A DNA stretch of 34,529 nucleotides from Phycisphaerales bacterium (lineage in GTDB: Bacteria; Planctomycetota; Phycisphaerae; Sedimentisphaerales; Anaerobacaceae), in assembly GCA_020343675.1 (NCBI GenBank), contig CP070806.1, forward strand, positions 4,990,917 through 5,025,445, written 5' to 3'. The position numbers and the translations under genes are program-made. This document shows positions 1-8,256 of this stretch, one piece after another. The notes beneath the pieces are model-generated. The model was not told the origin of the DNA. It ran no database searches and saw only the letters and a program-made list of their open reading frames with translations. Positions within the stretch are counted from its first letter, which is position 1. Every line of letters starts with the position of its first letter.

Positions 1-705
1 GGAAAACAAATAAAGACCAACAAGCTGAAAAACGATTTCATCGCCACCGTTTCACACGAATTGAAGACGCCGCTGGCCTCCATGCGGGTGCTGGTGGATA
101 CCCTGCTGGAGGGCAACTATCGGGACCAGAACCAGGTTGGAGAGTATTTGCAGCTCGTCTCGAAGGAGAACGAACGGCTCACGGGACTGATCGATAATTT
201 TCTTACCTTCTCGAGGATGGAGCGCAACAAGCAGGCCTTCGCGATGGCCCGGACGAGCCCGGCGGCGATTGCCCGCGACGCTGCCGAGGCGGTCGGTACC
301 AAATTCGGTCAGGGGCGCTGTACGTTTGACGTGAATGTTGCCGATGATTTGCCCCCGATAATCGCGGACCACGACGCCATGGTTACAGTGCTTGTCAACC
401 TGCTGGACAATGCGTACAAGTATTCTTATGATGACAAACGAATTGAGTTGACGGTTACCCGTGAAGACGGCGAGGTGTATTTTTGCGTTCGCGACAACGG
501 TAAGGGGATCTCCCGTCGGACCGCCAGAAAGATATTCAAGAGATTTTACCAGGTGGACCGAAGCCTGGCCCGGCGTGCCGAGGGCTGCGGCCTGGGTTTG
601 AGCATAGCGAAATTCATTGTCGATGCGCACAAAGGCACAATCGCCGCGGACAGCAAACCCGGCGAAGGGAGTGTATTTACGGTTCGACTGTCGGCTGCCG
701 GCTGA
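1..705 (+). CDS. Sensor histidine kinase, 3' portion (5' end outside window)
   Basis: The reading frame is open from the first base, so the sensory part lies upstream of the window. The visible 234 residues form the kinase core. The H-box reads SHELKTPL, with the phospho-accepting His at bases 55-57. The N-box is LVNLLDNAYKYS, the G1 box VRDNGKGIS and the G2 box GCGLGLSIAKFIV, so both HisKA and HATPase_c are complete. In this family the protein autophosphorylates on the His and passes the phosphate to a response regulator Asp. Two OmpR-type regulators follow directly (24-bp gap, same strand) and are the natural partners. A TTG at base 61 sits just after the H-box and is not a credible start. 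The signal sensed cannot be told from what is visible. Confidence 0.95.
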   Translation, partial: GKQIKTNKLKNDFIATVSHELKTPLASMRVLVDTLLEGNYRDQNQVGEYLQLVSKENERLTGLIDNFLTFSRMERNKQAFAMARTSPAAIARDAAEAVGTKFGQGRCTFDVNVADDLPPIIADHDAMVTVLVNLLDNAYKYSYDDKRIELTVTREDGEVYFCVRDNGKGISRRTARKIFKRFYQVDRSLARRAEGCGLGLSIAKFIVDAHKGTIAADSKPGEGSVFTVRLSAAG

Positions 706-728
706 ACCGGAAGGGAAGGCTTTGCCAA

Positions 729-1433
729 ATGAAATGCGTTTTGATTGTTGAGGACAGTGAGGCCATGCTGCGGGGCCTGAAGGATAACTTCGAGACAAAG
801 GGGTATCGTGTTAAGATCGCTCGTGACGGGGAGCAGGGCCTTAACGCCGCACTTTCTGAAAAACCCGATCTGATCATTCTCGATATCATGCTGCCCAAAA
901 TGAATGGCTTTGAGATATGCAGTCAGGTCCGCAAGAAGAAGCTTGATATGCCCATCATCATGCTTACGGCCAAGGACCAGGAATCCGATATTGTCCTCGG
1001 TCTGAATCTGGGGGCCGATGATTACGTGACCAAGCCGTTCAGTATCAAGGAATTGTTGGCGCGGGCCGATGCGTTTATGCGCCGCAGAGGCGCAGAGGAA
1101 CCGGACGCTTATGAGTTCGGTGACTGCCGGCTCGATACCGTCGCCGGTACGTTCACACGTGATGGTCAGGAAACCCGGCTTAGCCCCGGGGAATTCAAGA
1201 TGCTCCAGTTGTTCCTGCGGAGGGCCGGATGCACCCTAACCTGTGACGAGATACGAGGTGCCGTGTGGGGCTATTCGCATTTTGTGACGTTGCGAGACAT
1301 TGAACAGGCGGTCAACACACTGCGAGACAAAATCGAACCGGACCCGAAGAATCCTATCTTCATCCGTACTGTAGTAGAGATCGGCTATAAATTCGAGCAT
1401 CCACAACCCTATGGAAACGATTCTGATAGTTGA
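729..1433 (+). CDS. OmpR/PhoB-family response regulator, first of a tandem pair
   Basis: This 234-residue protein has an N-terminal receiver domain (about 1-115) and a C-terminal winged-helix DNA-binding domain (about 130-228). Receiver residues are intact: acidic pair E8/D9, phospho-acceptor D52 in LIILDIMLP, T80 in MLTAK and K102 in VTKPF. It is probably phosphorylated by the kinase encoded just upstream. The next gene encodes a close paralogue and begins inside this one, overlapping by 23 bp. The receivers are nearly identical over long stretches, whereas the region around the recognition helix differs (LRDIEQAVNTLRDKIE here, PRTIDRFVTTLRNKIE in the paralogue), which suggests different DNA targets. 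The wing is less conserved than in typical PhoB-like proteins, so altered or weakened DNA binding is possible. Confidence 0.95.
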   Translation: MKCVLIVEDSEAMLRGLKDNFETKGYRVKIARDGEQGLNAALSEKPDLIILDIMLPKMNGFEICSQVRKKKLDMPIIMLTAKDQESDIVLGLNLGADDYVTKPFSIKELLARADAFMRRRGAEEPDAYEFGDCRLDTVAGTFTRDGQETRLSPGEFKMLQLFLRRAGCTLTCDEIRGAVWGYSHFVTLRDIEQAVNTLRDKIEPDPKNPIFIRTVVEIGYKFEHPQPYGNDSDS

Positions 1434-2100
1434 AGACGACCCCGTCATGCTGCGGGGCTTGAAGGACAATTTCGAATTCAAGGGCTATCGCGTATTGACC
1501 GCCGCCGATGGCGAGGAAGGCCTGAACGCCGCGCTGGATAAGAAGCCCGATCTGATTGTTCTTGATATCATGCTGCCCAAGATCAACGGCTACGAAGTGT
1601 GCAGACTCATCCGCCAGGAGAATCTCAATATGCCCATCATCATGCTGACCGCCAAAGGGGAGGAATCGGACATCGTATTGGGGCTGAATCTCGGCGCGGA
1701 TGACTATGTCACCAAGCCGTTCAGCATCAAGGAGCTGCTGGCCCGCGCGGCGGCGTTTTTGCGACGCAGCCGGCAGACCGACCAGGATGTTTACGAGTTC
1801 GCAGACTATCGCCTCGACATCCCGGCCAGAAAACTGACGCGCGGGGCCGAGGAAATCAAGCTCTCGCCGAAGGAGTTCAAGCTGTTGGAGCTTTTCGTAA
1901 AGAAGCCGGGCCGGGCGCTGACCCGCGATGAGATACTCAATGCCGTCTGGGGCTACGACTGCTTCGTAGGCCCCCGCACCATCGACCGGTTCGTCACCAC
2001 GCTGCGGAACAAAATAGAACCCGACCCCCACAACCCAGCCTACATCCACACCATCCGGGAGATCGGCTACAAATTCGAACCCCCCGAGCAGAGTGATTGA
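1411..2100 (+). CDS. OmpR/PhoB-family response regulator, second of a tandem pair
   Basis: A 229-residue receiver plus winged-helix regulator. The acidic pair is E8/D9, the phospho-acceptor is D52 (LIVLDIMLP), and T80 and K102 are conserved. The DNA-binding half looks canonical (LSPKEFKLLELF, then PRTIDRFVTTLRNKIE and REIGYKFE). The ATG lies 20 bases before the stop of the preceding paralogue in another frame, so the two are probably translationally coupled. Shared blocks such as SDIVLGLNLGADDYVTKPF and FSIKELLARA show a tandem gene duplication. One kinase feeding two regulators that share receiver surfaces but differ in DNA-contacting residues is the simplest reading. It is the last gene of this plus-strand group; hisA converges on it. 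Confidence 0.96.
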   Translation: METILIVEDDPVMLRGLKDNFEFKGYRVLTAADGEEGLNAALDKKPDLIVLDIMLPKINGYEVCRLIRQENLNMPIIMLTAKGEESDIVLGLNLGADDYVTKPFSIKELLARAAAFLRRSRQTDQDVYEFADYRLDIPARKLTRGAEEIKLSPKEFKLLELFVKKPGRALTRDEILNAVWGYDCFVGPRTIDRFVTTLRNKIEPDPHNPAYIHTIREIGYKFEPPEQSD

Positions 2101-2123
2101 AGTTCTTCTTGTGCGCGAGAACT
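2101..2123. terminator. Possible weak hairpin between convergent genes
   Basis: A 6-bp inverted repeat (AGTTCT at 2101-2106 and AGAACT at 2118-2123) sits immediately after the second regulator's stop, in the 52-bp gap facing hisA. There is no clear T-tract, so it is only a weak terminator candidate. Confidence 0.25.
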
Positions 2124-2152
2124 GCCTGGAGGATTTCTCAAGCGGCTGGCAG

Positions 2153-2869
2153 CTACAGTTTTGCTGCTTCTATCGCGTCGGTGAGTTTTAGGGTGCCTTC
2201 GTAGAGGCTTCGGCCGATGATAGCTGCTTCTGGATTGAATTCGGCGAGTTTTTTGATGTCTTCTATTGTGTTTACGCCGCCGGAAGCTACCACGGGGACA
2301 TCGACCGCCTCGACGAGCGCTTTAGTTCGCTCGAAGTTCGGGCCGGTCATCATGCCGTCTTTGGTGATATCGGTATAGATGATGGCTGCCAGCGGCAGTC
2401 TGGCCGCTTCGGCAGCGAACTCAAGCACGGTTTGAGGGCTGTCCTGTGTCCAGCCGTGCGTGGCGATCTTTGAGCCTCGGGCATCGAGGCCCAGAACGAT
2501 TCTGCCGCTGAACTTCTGTGCCATTTCGCCGAACCACTCGAAGTCCTGCACGGCTTTGGTGCCGATGATGACTCTTTCGACACCAATATCGAGCAAATGT
2601 CTGATGGAGGCTTCGTCGCGCAGTCCACCGCCGACCTCGATGTTCAGCGCCCCGAGAGCTGCAATGGCTGAGATTGTCCCGGTATTGACGGGCCGACCGA
2701 GCTTGGCGCCGTCCAGATCGACGATATGCAGCCAATCGGCTCCGTCCGCGCTGAATTGCTGCGCCTGTTCCACAGGGTCATCGCGATAGTCTATCTGGCG
2801 GTCGTACTGGCCCTGGATAAGTCTGACACATTTTCCGTCCCGCAGGTCGATTGCCGGTATAATATACAT
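2153..2869 (-). CDS. hisA: HisA, phosphoribosylformimino-AICAR-phosphate isomerase
   Basis: This cytoplasmic histidine-biosynthesis enzyme performs the Amadori rearrangement of ProFAR to PRFAR. The 238-residue length is normal for the family. The N-terminus MYIIPAIDLRDGKCVRL carries the catalytic Asp at residue 8, and the second catalytic Asp is D129 in GLDARGSKIATHGW. Phosphate-binding glycine motifs EVGGGLR and VVASGGVNTIEDI mark the two halves of the (beta/alpha)8 barrel. The start is supported by a GAGG ribosome site about 8 bases upstream. No other his gene is adjacent: upstream on the same strand lie a PPOX-like gene, a broken epimerase gene and a photolyase, so this is not a classic his operon. 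Confidence 0.97.
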   Translation of the reverse strand: MYIIPAIDLRDGKCVRLIQGQYDRQIDYRDDPVEQAQQFSADGADWLHIVDLDGAKLGRPVNTGTISAIAALGALNIEVGGGLRDEASIRHLLDIGVERVIIGTKAVQDFEWFGEMAQKFSGRIVLGLDARGSKIATHGWTQDSPQTVLEFAAEAARLPLAAIIYTDITKDGMMTGPNFERTKALVEAVDVPVVASGGVNTIEDIKKLAEFNPEAAIIGRSLYEGTLKLTDAIEAAKL

Positions 2870-2925
2870 CTGGGCTTCCTCAAAGTCCTTTCAGTGATAG
2901 TGTTATCGCCGCCGCATATTGTTTC

Positions 2926-3309
2926 TTACGCCGTCTTGTCACCCACGAGCGCGCGAATCTTGTCCACAGTAAAATATGCCAAATGCCTGACGGCATCCGG
3001 CGTCCGGTGAGTCTTCGAGTGCATTTGTTTTATCGCCTTGATGCGTTCGGGGTCTTTCTCTTCGCCGGCCATGGTAAGATACAGCCTCTTGCCGGCGTAT
3101 CCTTCGCCCTGTTCAATGAACATGTACGCGGCCTTCGGATTGGACTGCACGTTCTTGAAGCTGAGCCGCTCCAACATGCTGAATGCAACGGTTTTCTCGT
3201 CGATGATATAGGGCCGGGAATAGATGGCGATATCGACGTTGCCTTCGGAATCGCTGGTGGCCAGGATCCCCGTGCCTTTGATGCTTGCAAAATAATCAGT
3301 CAGACTCAT
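2926..3309 (-). CDS. Pyridoxamine 5'-phosphate oxidase-like (split-barrel flavin) protein
   Basis: A 127-residue protein with the small split-barrel fold of PPOX-like proteins: an N-terminal helix (MSLTDYFASI), strands GILATSDSEGNVDIAIYSRP and TVAFSML, then KNVQSNPKAAYMFIEQ and the strand GKRLYLTMAGEE. Such proteins bind FMN, F420 or haem. The substrate cannot be assigned, and it is too short to be a true PdxH. The start overlaps the last 14 bases of the upstream broken epimerase gene, whose C-terminal codons contain the AGGAGA ribosome site used here. Translation was therefore probably once coupled to that gene. hisA follows after 56 bp on the same strand. Confidence 0.85.
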   Translation of the reverse strand: MSLTDYFASIKGTGILATSDSEGNVDIAIYSRPYIIDEKTVAFSMLERLSFKNVQSNPKAAYMFIEQGEGYAGKRLYLTMAGEEKDPERIKAIKQMHSKTHRTPDAVRHLAYFTVDKIRALVGDKTA

Positions 3310-3760
3310 ATTTTTCTCCTTTAACGTTTAACGACACTAAAGCCTTTTCCACATCGGGATAAGCAAACATAAAACCCGCGGCCGGCAGTCGCGCGGGCAG
3401 GACGCGTTGACCGGACAGGAGCATCTCGTCCGCCAGTTCGCCCAACGCCAGCCGGGCGGCAAAACCCGGTACGTTCAGCCACACGGGACGGTTCAGGACC
3501 TTTCCCAAAATTTGGCAAAATTCGTTCATGGACACCGGCTCCGGCGCTGCCAGATTGATCATGGCAAGAGCCCCATCGGCCTCGCGCTGCTATCCGGCCG
3601 GCGTTCGCGCATCCCATTGCACAACGTCGGCCGAAACGCCAAATACTTGCCGGGCGCTTTCGGTATTGCGTGACAGCGCGACCACTTCATAGTTGCTGTG
3701 CAATTCTCTGCATAATGCGCTGCCGATAAAACCAGTCGCACCTGTGATCACCACTCGCAT
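3296..3760 (-). pseudogene. Broken TIGR01777-type NAD-dependent epimerase gene (nonsense codon plus internal deletion)
   Basis: One reading frame from the ATG at 3760 to the stop at 3296 spans 155 codons. The first part is the Rossmann start of a TIGR01777/YfcH-like sugar-nucleotide epimerase (MRVVITGATGFIGSALC). Codon 57, at bases 3592-3590, is TAG, in ARTPAG*QREADGA, where family members usually have Trp. A few codons later the frame passes directly from the early segment DGALAMINLA into the family's C-terminal segment (NLAAPEPVSMNEF, then LLSGQRVLPARL). About 145 residues of a normal 300-residue protein are missing, including the catalytic Tyr-Lys region. The protein cannot be functional as an epimerase. 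The distal part may still matter because it carries the ribosome site of the PPOX-like gene. Confidence 0.88.
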
Positions 3761-3775
3761 AACGCCACCTGATTC

Positions 3776-5131
3776 TCAGCTTTCCTCAAGAGCCTGCACC
3801 TTCTTCACATACGCATCGGCGTTGAACTTCTTTTTCAATCCCGCGGCGTTCATATAACGGACCTTGCCGAGGACTTTTCTCTCGGCCCAGGCTCGGTCGT
3901 GCTTGCCGAAACACCAGGCCACACCGGTGAAGGCGTTCGGATCTCTACCGTCAAGCTCGTACTTGTTGTTGAGATATAATGCGATTTTGAATCCGGCCTG
4001 CGGGCTGCTGCTCCATTCGAGGATTTTCTTGCCCCAGTACATTCGCATATAGCCGTGCATTTTGCCCGTGAGGAGCATTTCTTTCTGGGCGGCGTTCCAG
4101 TAGGGATCGTGCGTTTGTGCCTTCTCGAACTGCTCGCAGGAATAAACGTACTGCCTTTTGTCCCTGCGGTGAAAATTTAAGGTTCTCTTGGCCCAGGGTG
4201 GAAGGCAGGCAAATGAATCGTAGTTGCTGTTGTAAAAGACGAAATTGTGACTGAGCTCGCGCCGGACGATAAGCTCCTCAAGATATGCGTCCTTGCCCCG
4301 GCCGGGATGCTTCAAAACCTCCAGAGCAATAAATAATGGTGAAATCTGCCCGAAGTGCAGATAGGGACTCATGTGTGAGACACAGTCTGCGTTAGGGTCG
4401 TTCCGTAATTCCGCAAAATGAGACAGCTTATTTGCCAGGAAATCATTCAGGCGCCCTTTTGCCTGACGGATTCCGCCCCGGAAACCGCCGGCTCTGGCGA
4501 CACTTCGGTCGATATCGAGTTTGGAAAGTGCTTTGTCAATATCGTCAATGTCGAAGGTCTCGAGCTTCAAACCGAGCGAGCCGAGCCTGGGTCTTTTGTG
4601 CTTCAGAGGAACCAGATAGTGATTGAGTTTCTTGCTTATTCTTGGCCTGAATGTGCCCGCTGAGAAGTTTTCTTTATCCGATGCTTCTTCAACGGGGACG
4701 ATTAGGTTCGTCTCGACTTGGTGCAAGGCGCAATTAATTCTCCTTGCTACGCGAGTCCGCCATTTCTTTTGAATGCGTAAATGGCCTGCATCCACAACGA
4801 CCAGACAGGCCCTGCCTGCCAGTTCTATCGCGCCGGCGTCGGGAGACTGGTGCCGGACGACCATTCGAATACCTTTGGCTTCGAGCTTGTTGTGTGTTTC
4901 TCTGAGTCCCTCGAGCATGAAGGCGTAATGACGCTCATTTGCCTCCGGCCAGCTCTCGGTAACGCCGAAGAATACGACGATTGCTTTCTTGAGATGGTTG
5001 GCTTCTTGGATGGCGTACTCAAGCGCATGATTGTATTCGGCTCGCTGCGCGGCCTGCATCCAATAGAGCACATGGGTTCCGGCACGCACCGGCTTGTTAT
5101 TGAGGACTTTTATCCGTTCGGGCTGAATCAT
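3776..5131 (-). CDS. phr: Class II CPD deoxyribodipyrimidine photolyase
   Basis: A light-driven, FAD-dependent DNA repair enzyme that reverses cyclobutane pyrimidine dimers. The 451-residue version fits class II enzymes. Class II hallmarks are the N-terminal VLYWMQAAQRAEYNHALEYA, the FAD-domain blocks SPYLHFGQISPLF, KMHGYMRMYWGKKILEWS and YELDGRDPNAF, and WCFGKHDRAWAER followed by GKVRYMNAAGLKKKF. I chose the ATG at 5131 (MIQPERIKVLNN), where homologues start. A TTG at 5188 would extend the protein by 19 residues, but that stretch contains the divergent promoter of the nucleoside operon. A poor minus-strand promoter (TTGATT, 17 bp, TATACC with the -10 at 5147-5142) lies very close to the ATG. 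The gene is followed by the broken epimerase gene on the same strand. Confidence 0.96.
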   Translation of the reverse strand: MIQPERIKVLNNKPVRAGTHVLYWMQAAQRAEYNHALEYAIQEANHLKKAIVVFFGVTESWPEANERHYAFMLEGLRETHNKLEAKGIRMVVRHQSPDAGAIELAGRACLVVVDAGHLRIQKKWRTRVARRINCALHQVETNLIVPVEEASDKENFSAGTFRPRISKKLNHYLVPLKHKRPRLGSLGLKLETFDIDDIDKALSKLDIDRSVARAGGFRGGIRQAKGRLNDFLANKLSHFAELRNDPNADCVSHMSPYLHFGQISPLFIALEVLKHPGRGKDAYLEELIVRRELSHNFVFYNSNYDSFACLPPWAKRTLNFHRRDKRQYVYSCEQFEKAQTHDPYWNAAQKEMLLTGKMHGYMRMYWGKKILEWSSSPQAGFKIALYLNNKYELDGRDPNAFTGVAWCFGKHDRAWAERKVLGKVRYMNAAGLKKKFNADAYVKKVQALEES

Positions 5132-5181
5132 CTTGACCAAAGGTATACCCCCAACTTCCGAGAAAATCAAATCATTTGAAT

Positions 5182-5210
5182 TTGACAAAACGGTGTGTTT
5201 CGCTGATACT
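5182..5210 (+). promoter_or_regulatory. Sigma70-type promoter of the nucleoside/ribose operon
   Basis: A perfect -35 TTGACA at 5182-5187 and a -10 GATACT at 5205-5210 are separated by 17 bp, in the divergent gap between photolyase and nucleoside hydrolase. Expected transcription start is near 5217, leaving about 40 bases of leader before the ATG at 5257. Confidence 0.65.
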
Positions 5211-5256
5211 TGTCGGTAGGTCTGTGATAAAGATGATCGAAATCAGGGGCGAAACG

Positions 5257-6336
5257 ATGAGCAAGGTGGACCCTTCCAGCGGTGCGCGACGGCGAGAATT
5301 CTTTTATCCTATACGGCGGGTCGCAGCGATGGGGATTCTGGCGCTGTTTCTGACAACGTCAATTTCCTGTACCGGCGGCGCCGGTGCAGTCTCCTCGCAA
5401 AAGCAGAGGATCCCCGTTATCTTCGACACGGATATCTGCGACGACATCGACGACACGTGGGCATTGGCCCTGTTCCTGCAATCGGACGAGTTCGATATCA
5501 AGTTGATTACCACGGAAGTCGGCAACACTGCGGGCAAGGCCAGGACCGTGGCTAAGTTCCTTCAAACGGTCGGCCGGCCGGACATCCCCATCGGCATCGG
5601 GGTTCAACAGCGCAAAGGCAGCCACAGGCAAGATGCATGGGCAGGGGACTACGACCTCTCGTCCTATCCGGGCACGATTCACCAAGACGGTGTCCGGGCT
5701 CTGATTGACACGGTCATGGAATCGCGTGGGCCGATTAAGATCGTCGCAGTAGGCCCTGTGCCGAATATCGCCGCGGCGCTCCAGCGCGAGCCTCGGATAG
5801 CGACAAGAGCGGCATTTGTCGGAATGCACGGCAGTATTCGACTCGGGTATGGCGGAAGCGCCACAATCAGCGCCGAATACAACGTCAGGGCATTTGCCGA
5901 AGAAGCCCAGAAGGTCTTCACGGCGCCGTGGGATATGACGATTACTCCGCTGGATACGTGCGGCCTCGTACAACTCAAAGGCCCGAAGTATCAAGAAGTG
6001 CTCCAGAGGAACAGTCCTTTGACTCGTGCTCTGATTGAGAATTATCGTGCGTGGTATAGGCAGGGACTATTGAACGAAGACAAGGATTTGAGAAAGGTCG
6101 AACTCAATAAACGGGTGGATCAAAAACTCAATTCGAGCAGCACGACCCTCTTCGATACCGTCGCTGTTTATCTGGCGATGTCCACAGAGCTGGTCAAGAT
6201 GGAAAAACTGCCGATCAGGGTGACAGACGATGGTTACACAAGAATCGAAGAAGGTGCCAAGGTAATAAACTGCGCCACCGAATGGAAGGATTTGGGGGCC
6301 TTCGAGGACTTCCTGGTGGGCAGATTGACGAAATAA
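5257..6336 (+). CDS. Exported inosine-uridine-type nucleoside hydrolase
   Basis: Nucleoside hydrolases split N-ribosides into base and ribose. The calcium/ribose-binding signature is present as FDTDICDDIDDTWALA (Asp57 onward), a Planctomycetota-like variant of DTDxGxDD, and VAVGPVPNIAAAL matches the family's second conserved block. The 359-residue protein begins with a basic stretch and a hydrophobic segment (MGILALFLTTSISC), then a Gly/Ala/Ser-rich linker, so it is probably exported. Cys38 could be a lipidation site, but the -3 residue is Ser, so this is weak. I chose the ATG at 5257, preceded by AGGGG; ATG 5233 is possible. Ribokinase and a ribose-type ABC importer follow, which fits release of ribose outside the cytoplasm for uptake. 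Confidence 0.92.
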   Translation: MSKVDPSSGARRREFFYPIRRVAAMGILALFLTTSISCTGGAGAVSSQKQRIPVIFDTDICDDIDDTWALALFLQSDEFDIKLITTEVGNTAGKARTVAKFLQTVGRPDIPIGIGVQQRKGSHRQDAWAGDYDLSSYPGTIHQDGVRALIDTVMESRGPIKIVAVGPVPNIAAALQREPRIATRAAFVGMHGSIRLGYGGSATISAEYNVRAFAEEAQKVFTAPWDMTITPLDTCGLVQLKGPKYQEVLQRNSPLTRALIENYRAWYRQGLLNEDKDLRKVELNKRVDQKLNSSSTTLFDTVAVYLAMSTELVKMEKLPIRVTDDGYTRIEEGAKVINCATEWKDLGAFEDFLVGRLTK

Positions 6337-6344
6337 CGATTTGT

Positions 6345-7316
6345 GTGCGATTTGACTTGGAAAAAGACCGGCCCCAAATTGTAGTTGTTGGCAGTTCCAA
6401 TATGGATCTGGTGGTCACGTCTGCGAGGATCCCTGCGGTGGGCGAGACCATTCTGGGCGAGGACTTCATTATGACGCCGGGCGGCAAGGGCGCGAACCAG
6501 GCGGTGGCCGCTGCAAAATTGGGTGCCGATGTGCACTTTGTGGCGAAACTGGGCCGTGACGTCTTCGCGGCGCAATCGCTGAATAACTTCCGGGCCGAAG
6601 GCGTCAAAACAGAATACGTCCTCCAGACCGAGAACGCTCCGTCAGGTGTCGCTTTGATCACAGTTGACCATGCGGGCGATAATGTGATTGTCGTGGCTCC
6701 GGGTGCGAACCGGAAACTTTCGCCGCAGGACGTGGAAGAAGCCCGATCCGTCATCATTTCGTCGGGCGCGGTGGTGGCGCAACTCGAAGTGCCCCTGGAG
6801 ACGGTGGGATCCGCCGCCCGGCTGGCCAACAGCGCCGGCGTGCCCTTCATTCTGGATCCGGCGCCGGCACAGAAGCTTAGCCCGGAATTGCTCGGAATGG
6901 TTGACGTACTGACACCGAATGAAACGGAGGCTGCGATTCTGACCGGCATGGAAGTCACAAGCGAGGACACCGCCAGGGCGGCGGCGCGGGAACTGTTGGA
7001 ATGTGGTGTGAAGGCGGTCATCGTAACAATGGGGGCGCAAGGTTTCCTGGCGGCCACCCGTGAGAGTACGGGGTTTGTCCCGGCTGTTAAGGTTGATGCC
7101 GTCGATACCACCGCTGCTGGAGATGCCTTTACCGGCGCGCTTGCAGCGGGCCTGGCACAGGGAAGAGCACTTTCCGATGCGGCGCTGTTCGCCAATTATG
7201 TGGCGGCTTTGTCCGCTACAAAGATGGGAGCACAGTCTTCGATGCCCACCCGGCAAGACGTGGAGCGTTTTATGAAGAAGAGGTCTAATCGCGAGGTAAA
7301 CGATGAGCACGCCTAA
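6345..7316 (+). CDS. rbsK: Ribokinase
   Basis: Phosphorylates D-ribose to ribose 5-phosphate in the cytoplasm. PfkB-family features: the N-terminal strand QIVVVGSSNMDLVVTS, the sugar-binding GGKGANQAVAAAKLG, and the C-terminal DTTAAGDAFTGALAAGL containing the catalytic Asp and anion hole, identical in type to RbsK. The start is uncertain. GTG 6345, 8 bases after the upstream stop, gives 323 residues and a normal N-terminus. ATG 6282 would overlap the hydrolase gene by 55 bp and add 21 unconserved residues. Neither has a good ribosome site, so translation may depend on coupling to the upstream gene. The end overlaps the start of rbsB by 14 bp. Confidence 0.95.
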   Translation: MRFDLEKDRPQIVVVGSSNMDLVVTSARIPAVGETILGEDFIMTPGGKGANQAVAAAKLGADVHFVAKLGRDVFAAQSLNNFRAEGVKTEYVLQTENAPSGVALITVDHAGDNVIVVAPGANRKLSPQDVEEARSVIISSGAVVAQLEVPLETVGSAARLANSAGVPFILDPAPAQKLSPELLGMVDVLTPNETEAAILTGMEVTSEDTARAAARELLECGVKAVIVTMGAQGFLAATRESTGFVPAVKVDAVDTTAAGDAFTGALAAGLAQGRALSDAALFANYVAALSATKMGAQSSMPTRQDVERFMKKRSNREVNDEHA

Positions 7317-8256
7317 CAAGCCAACAATGACCGTTCTTGTTTTCTGCGTTGCGGCCCTTCTTATCGTGCCGGCTGGTTGCAGGCAGCGCGAGGAGGGCAA
7401 ACCGAAAATCGCGCTGATCATGAAGTCGTTGGCCAACGAGTTCTTCAAGACGATGGAAGAGGGCGCGCGGGCGCACCACAAAGAGCACACGGCCGAATAC
7501 GAGCTCACAGTTGTCGGCATCAAAGACGAACAAGACGTGGCCAGACAAATTGACTATGTTGAATTGATGATTGCCCAGAAAGTGGACGCGATCGTCATTG
7601 CCCCGGCCGATTCCAAGGCGTTGGTCCCGGCGTGTAAGCGGGCCATGGATGCCGGGATCATCGTCGTCAATATTGACAATAAGTTCGATGCTGTCGTGCT
7701 CGTGGACCGGGGTGTGAAAATTCCCTTTGTCGGACCCGACAATCGCAAAGGCGCCCGGCTCGCCGCCGAGCACTTAGCGGCTAAACTGACGGCCGGAGAC
7801 AAAGTGGCCATCATCGAAGGCGTACCGAACGCCTTCAACGGAATTCAACGCAGGCTCGGCTTTGAGGACGCGATGAAAGCGGCCGGGATGAACATCATCA
7901 GTTCGCAATCAGGCTACTGGGAAATGGCAAAGGCCGAACCCATCGTCGCAGCCCTGGTCACCGAGCACACGGATATCAAGGCAATTCTCTGCGCCAATGA
8001 CAGCATGGCCCTCGGGGCCGTGGCGGCGATCAAGGCCGCCGGCAAATCGGAGGATATCCTGATCGTCGGTTTCGACAACATCTCGGCCGTGCAGAGGTTG
8101 CTCAGGGAAGGCAAGATTCTGTGCACGGTCGACCAACATGCGGACAAACTCGCCTTGTATGGTATTGAGTACGCCCTTGAGATGCTCGCAGGAGAGGGTA
8201 CGCCTGTGGACAAGGAAACGCCGGTCGATCTGATTACCGTGGAAACGCTTCAATGA
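7303..8256 (+). CDS. rbsB: Ribose-type ABC transporter substrate-binding lipoprotein
   Basis: A periplasmic-binding-protein-1 fold of the sugar type (317 residues). The N-terminus has a hydrophobic segment ending in the lipobox VPAGC (Cys26), so it should be a membrane-anchored lipoprotein. The mature part starts with PKIALIMKSLANEFFKTM, a typical RbsB-like opening. AIVIAPADSKALVPACKRA and ILCANDSMALGAVAAIKAAG are conserved hinge and pocket regions, and VGFDNISAVQRLL near the end is also typical. A GAGG site lies just before the ATG. It sits between ribokinase (14-bp overlap) and the ATPase gene (ATGA overlap), so it belongs to one operon. Ribose is the likely ligand because of ribokinase and the nucleoside hydrolase; a related pentose or a nucleoside remains possible. 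Confidence 0.94.
   Translation: MSTPNKPTMTVLVFCVAALLIVPAGCRQREEGKPKIALIMKSLANEFFKTMEEGARAHHKEHTAEYELTVVGIKDEQDVARQIDYVELMIAQKVDAIVIAPADSKALVPACKRAMDAGIIVVNIDNKFDAVVLVDRGVKIPFVGPDNRKGARLAAEHLAAKLTAGDKVAIIEGVPNAFNGIQRRLGFEDAMKAAGMNIISSQSGYWEMAKAEPIVAALVTEHTDIKAILCANDSMALGAVAAIKAAGKSEDILIVGFDNISAVQRLLREGKILCTVDQHADKLALYGIEYALEMLAGEGTPVDKETPVDLITVETLQ

Noticed and set aside
5131..5188. TTG start for the photolyase
   Set aside because: It would add 19 unconserved residues and run through a good promoter for the divergent operon.
6215..7195. Long minus-strand frame opposite ribokinase
   Set aside because: Antisense of a clear ribokinase; composition is that of a shadow frame rich in Ser, Ala and Thr.
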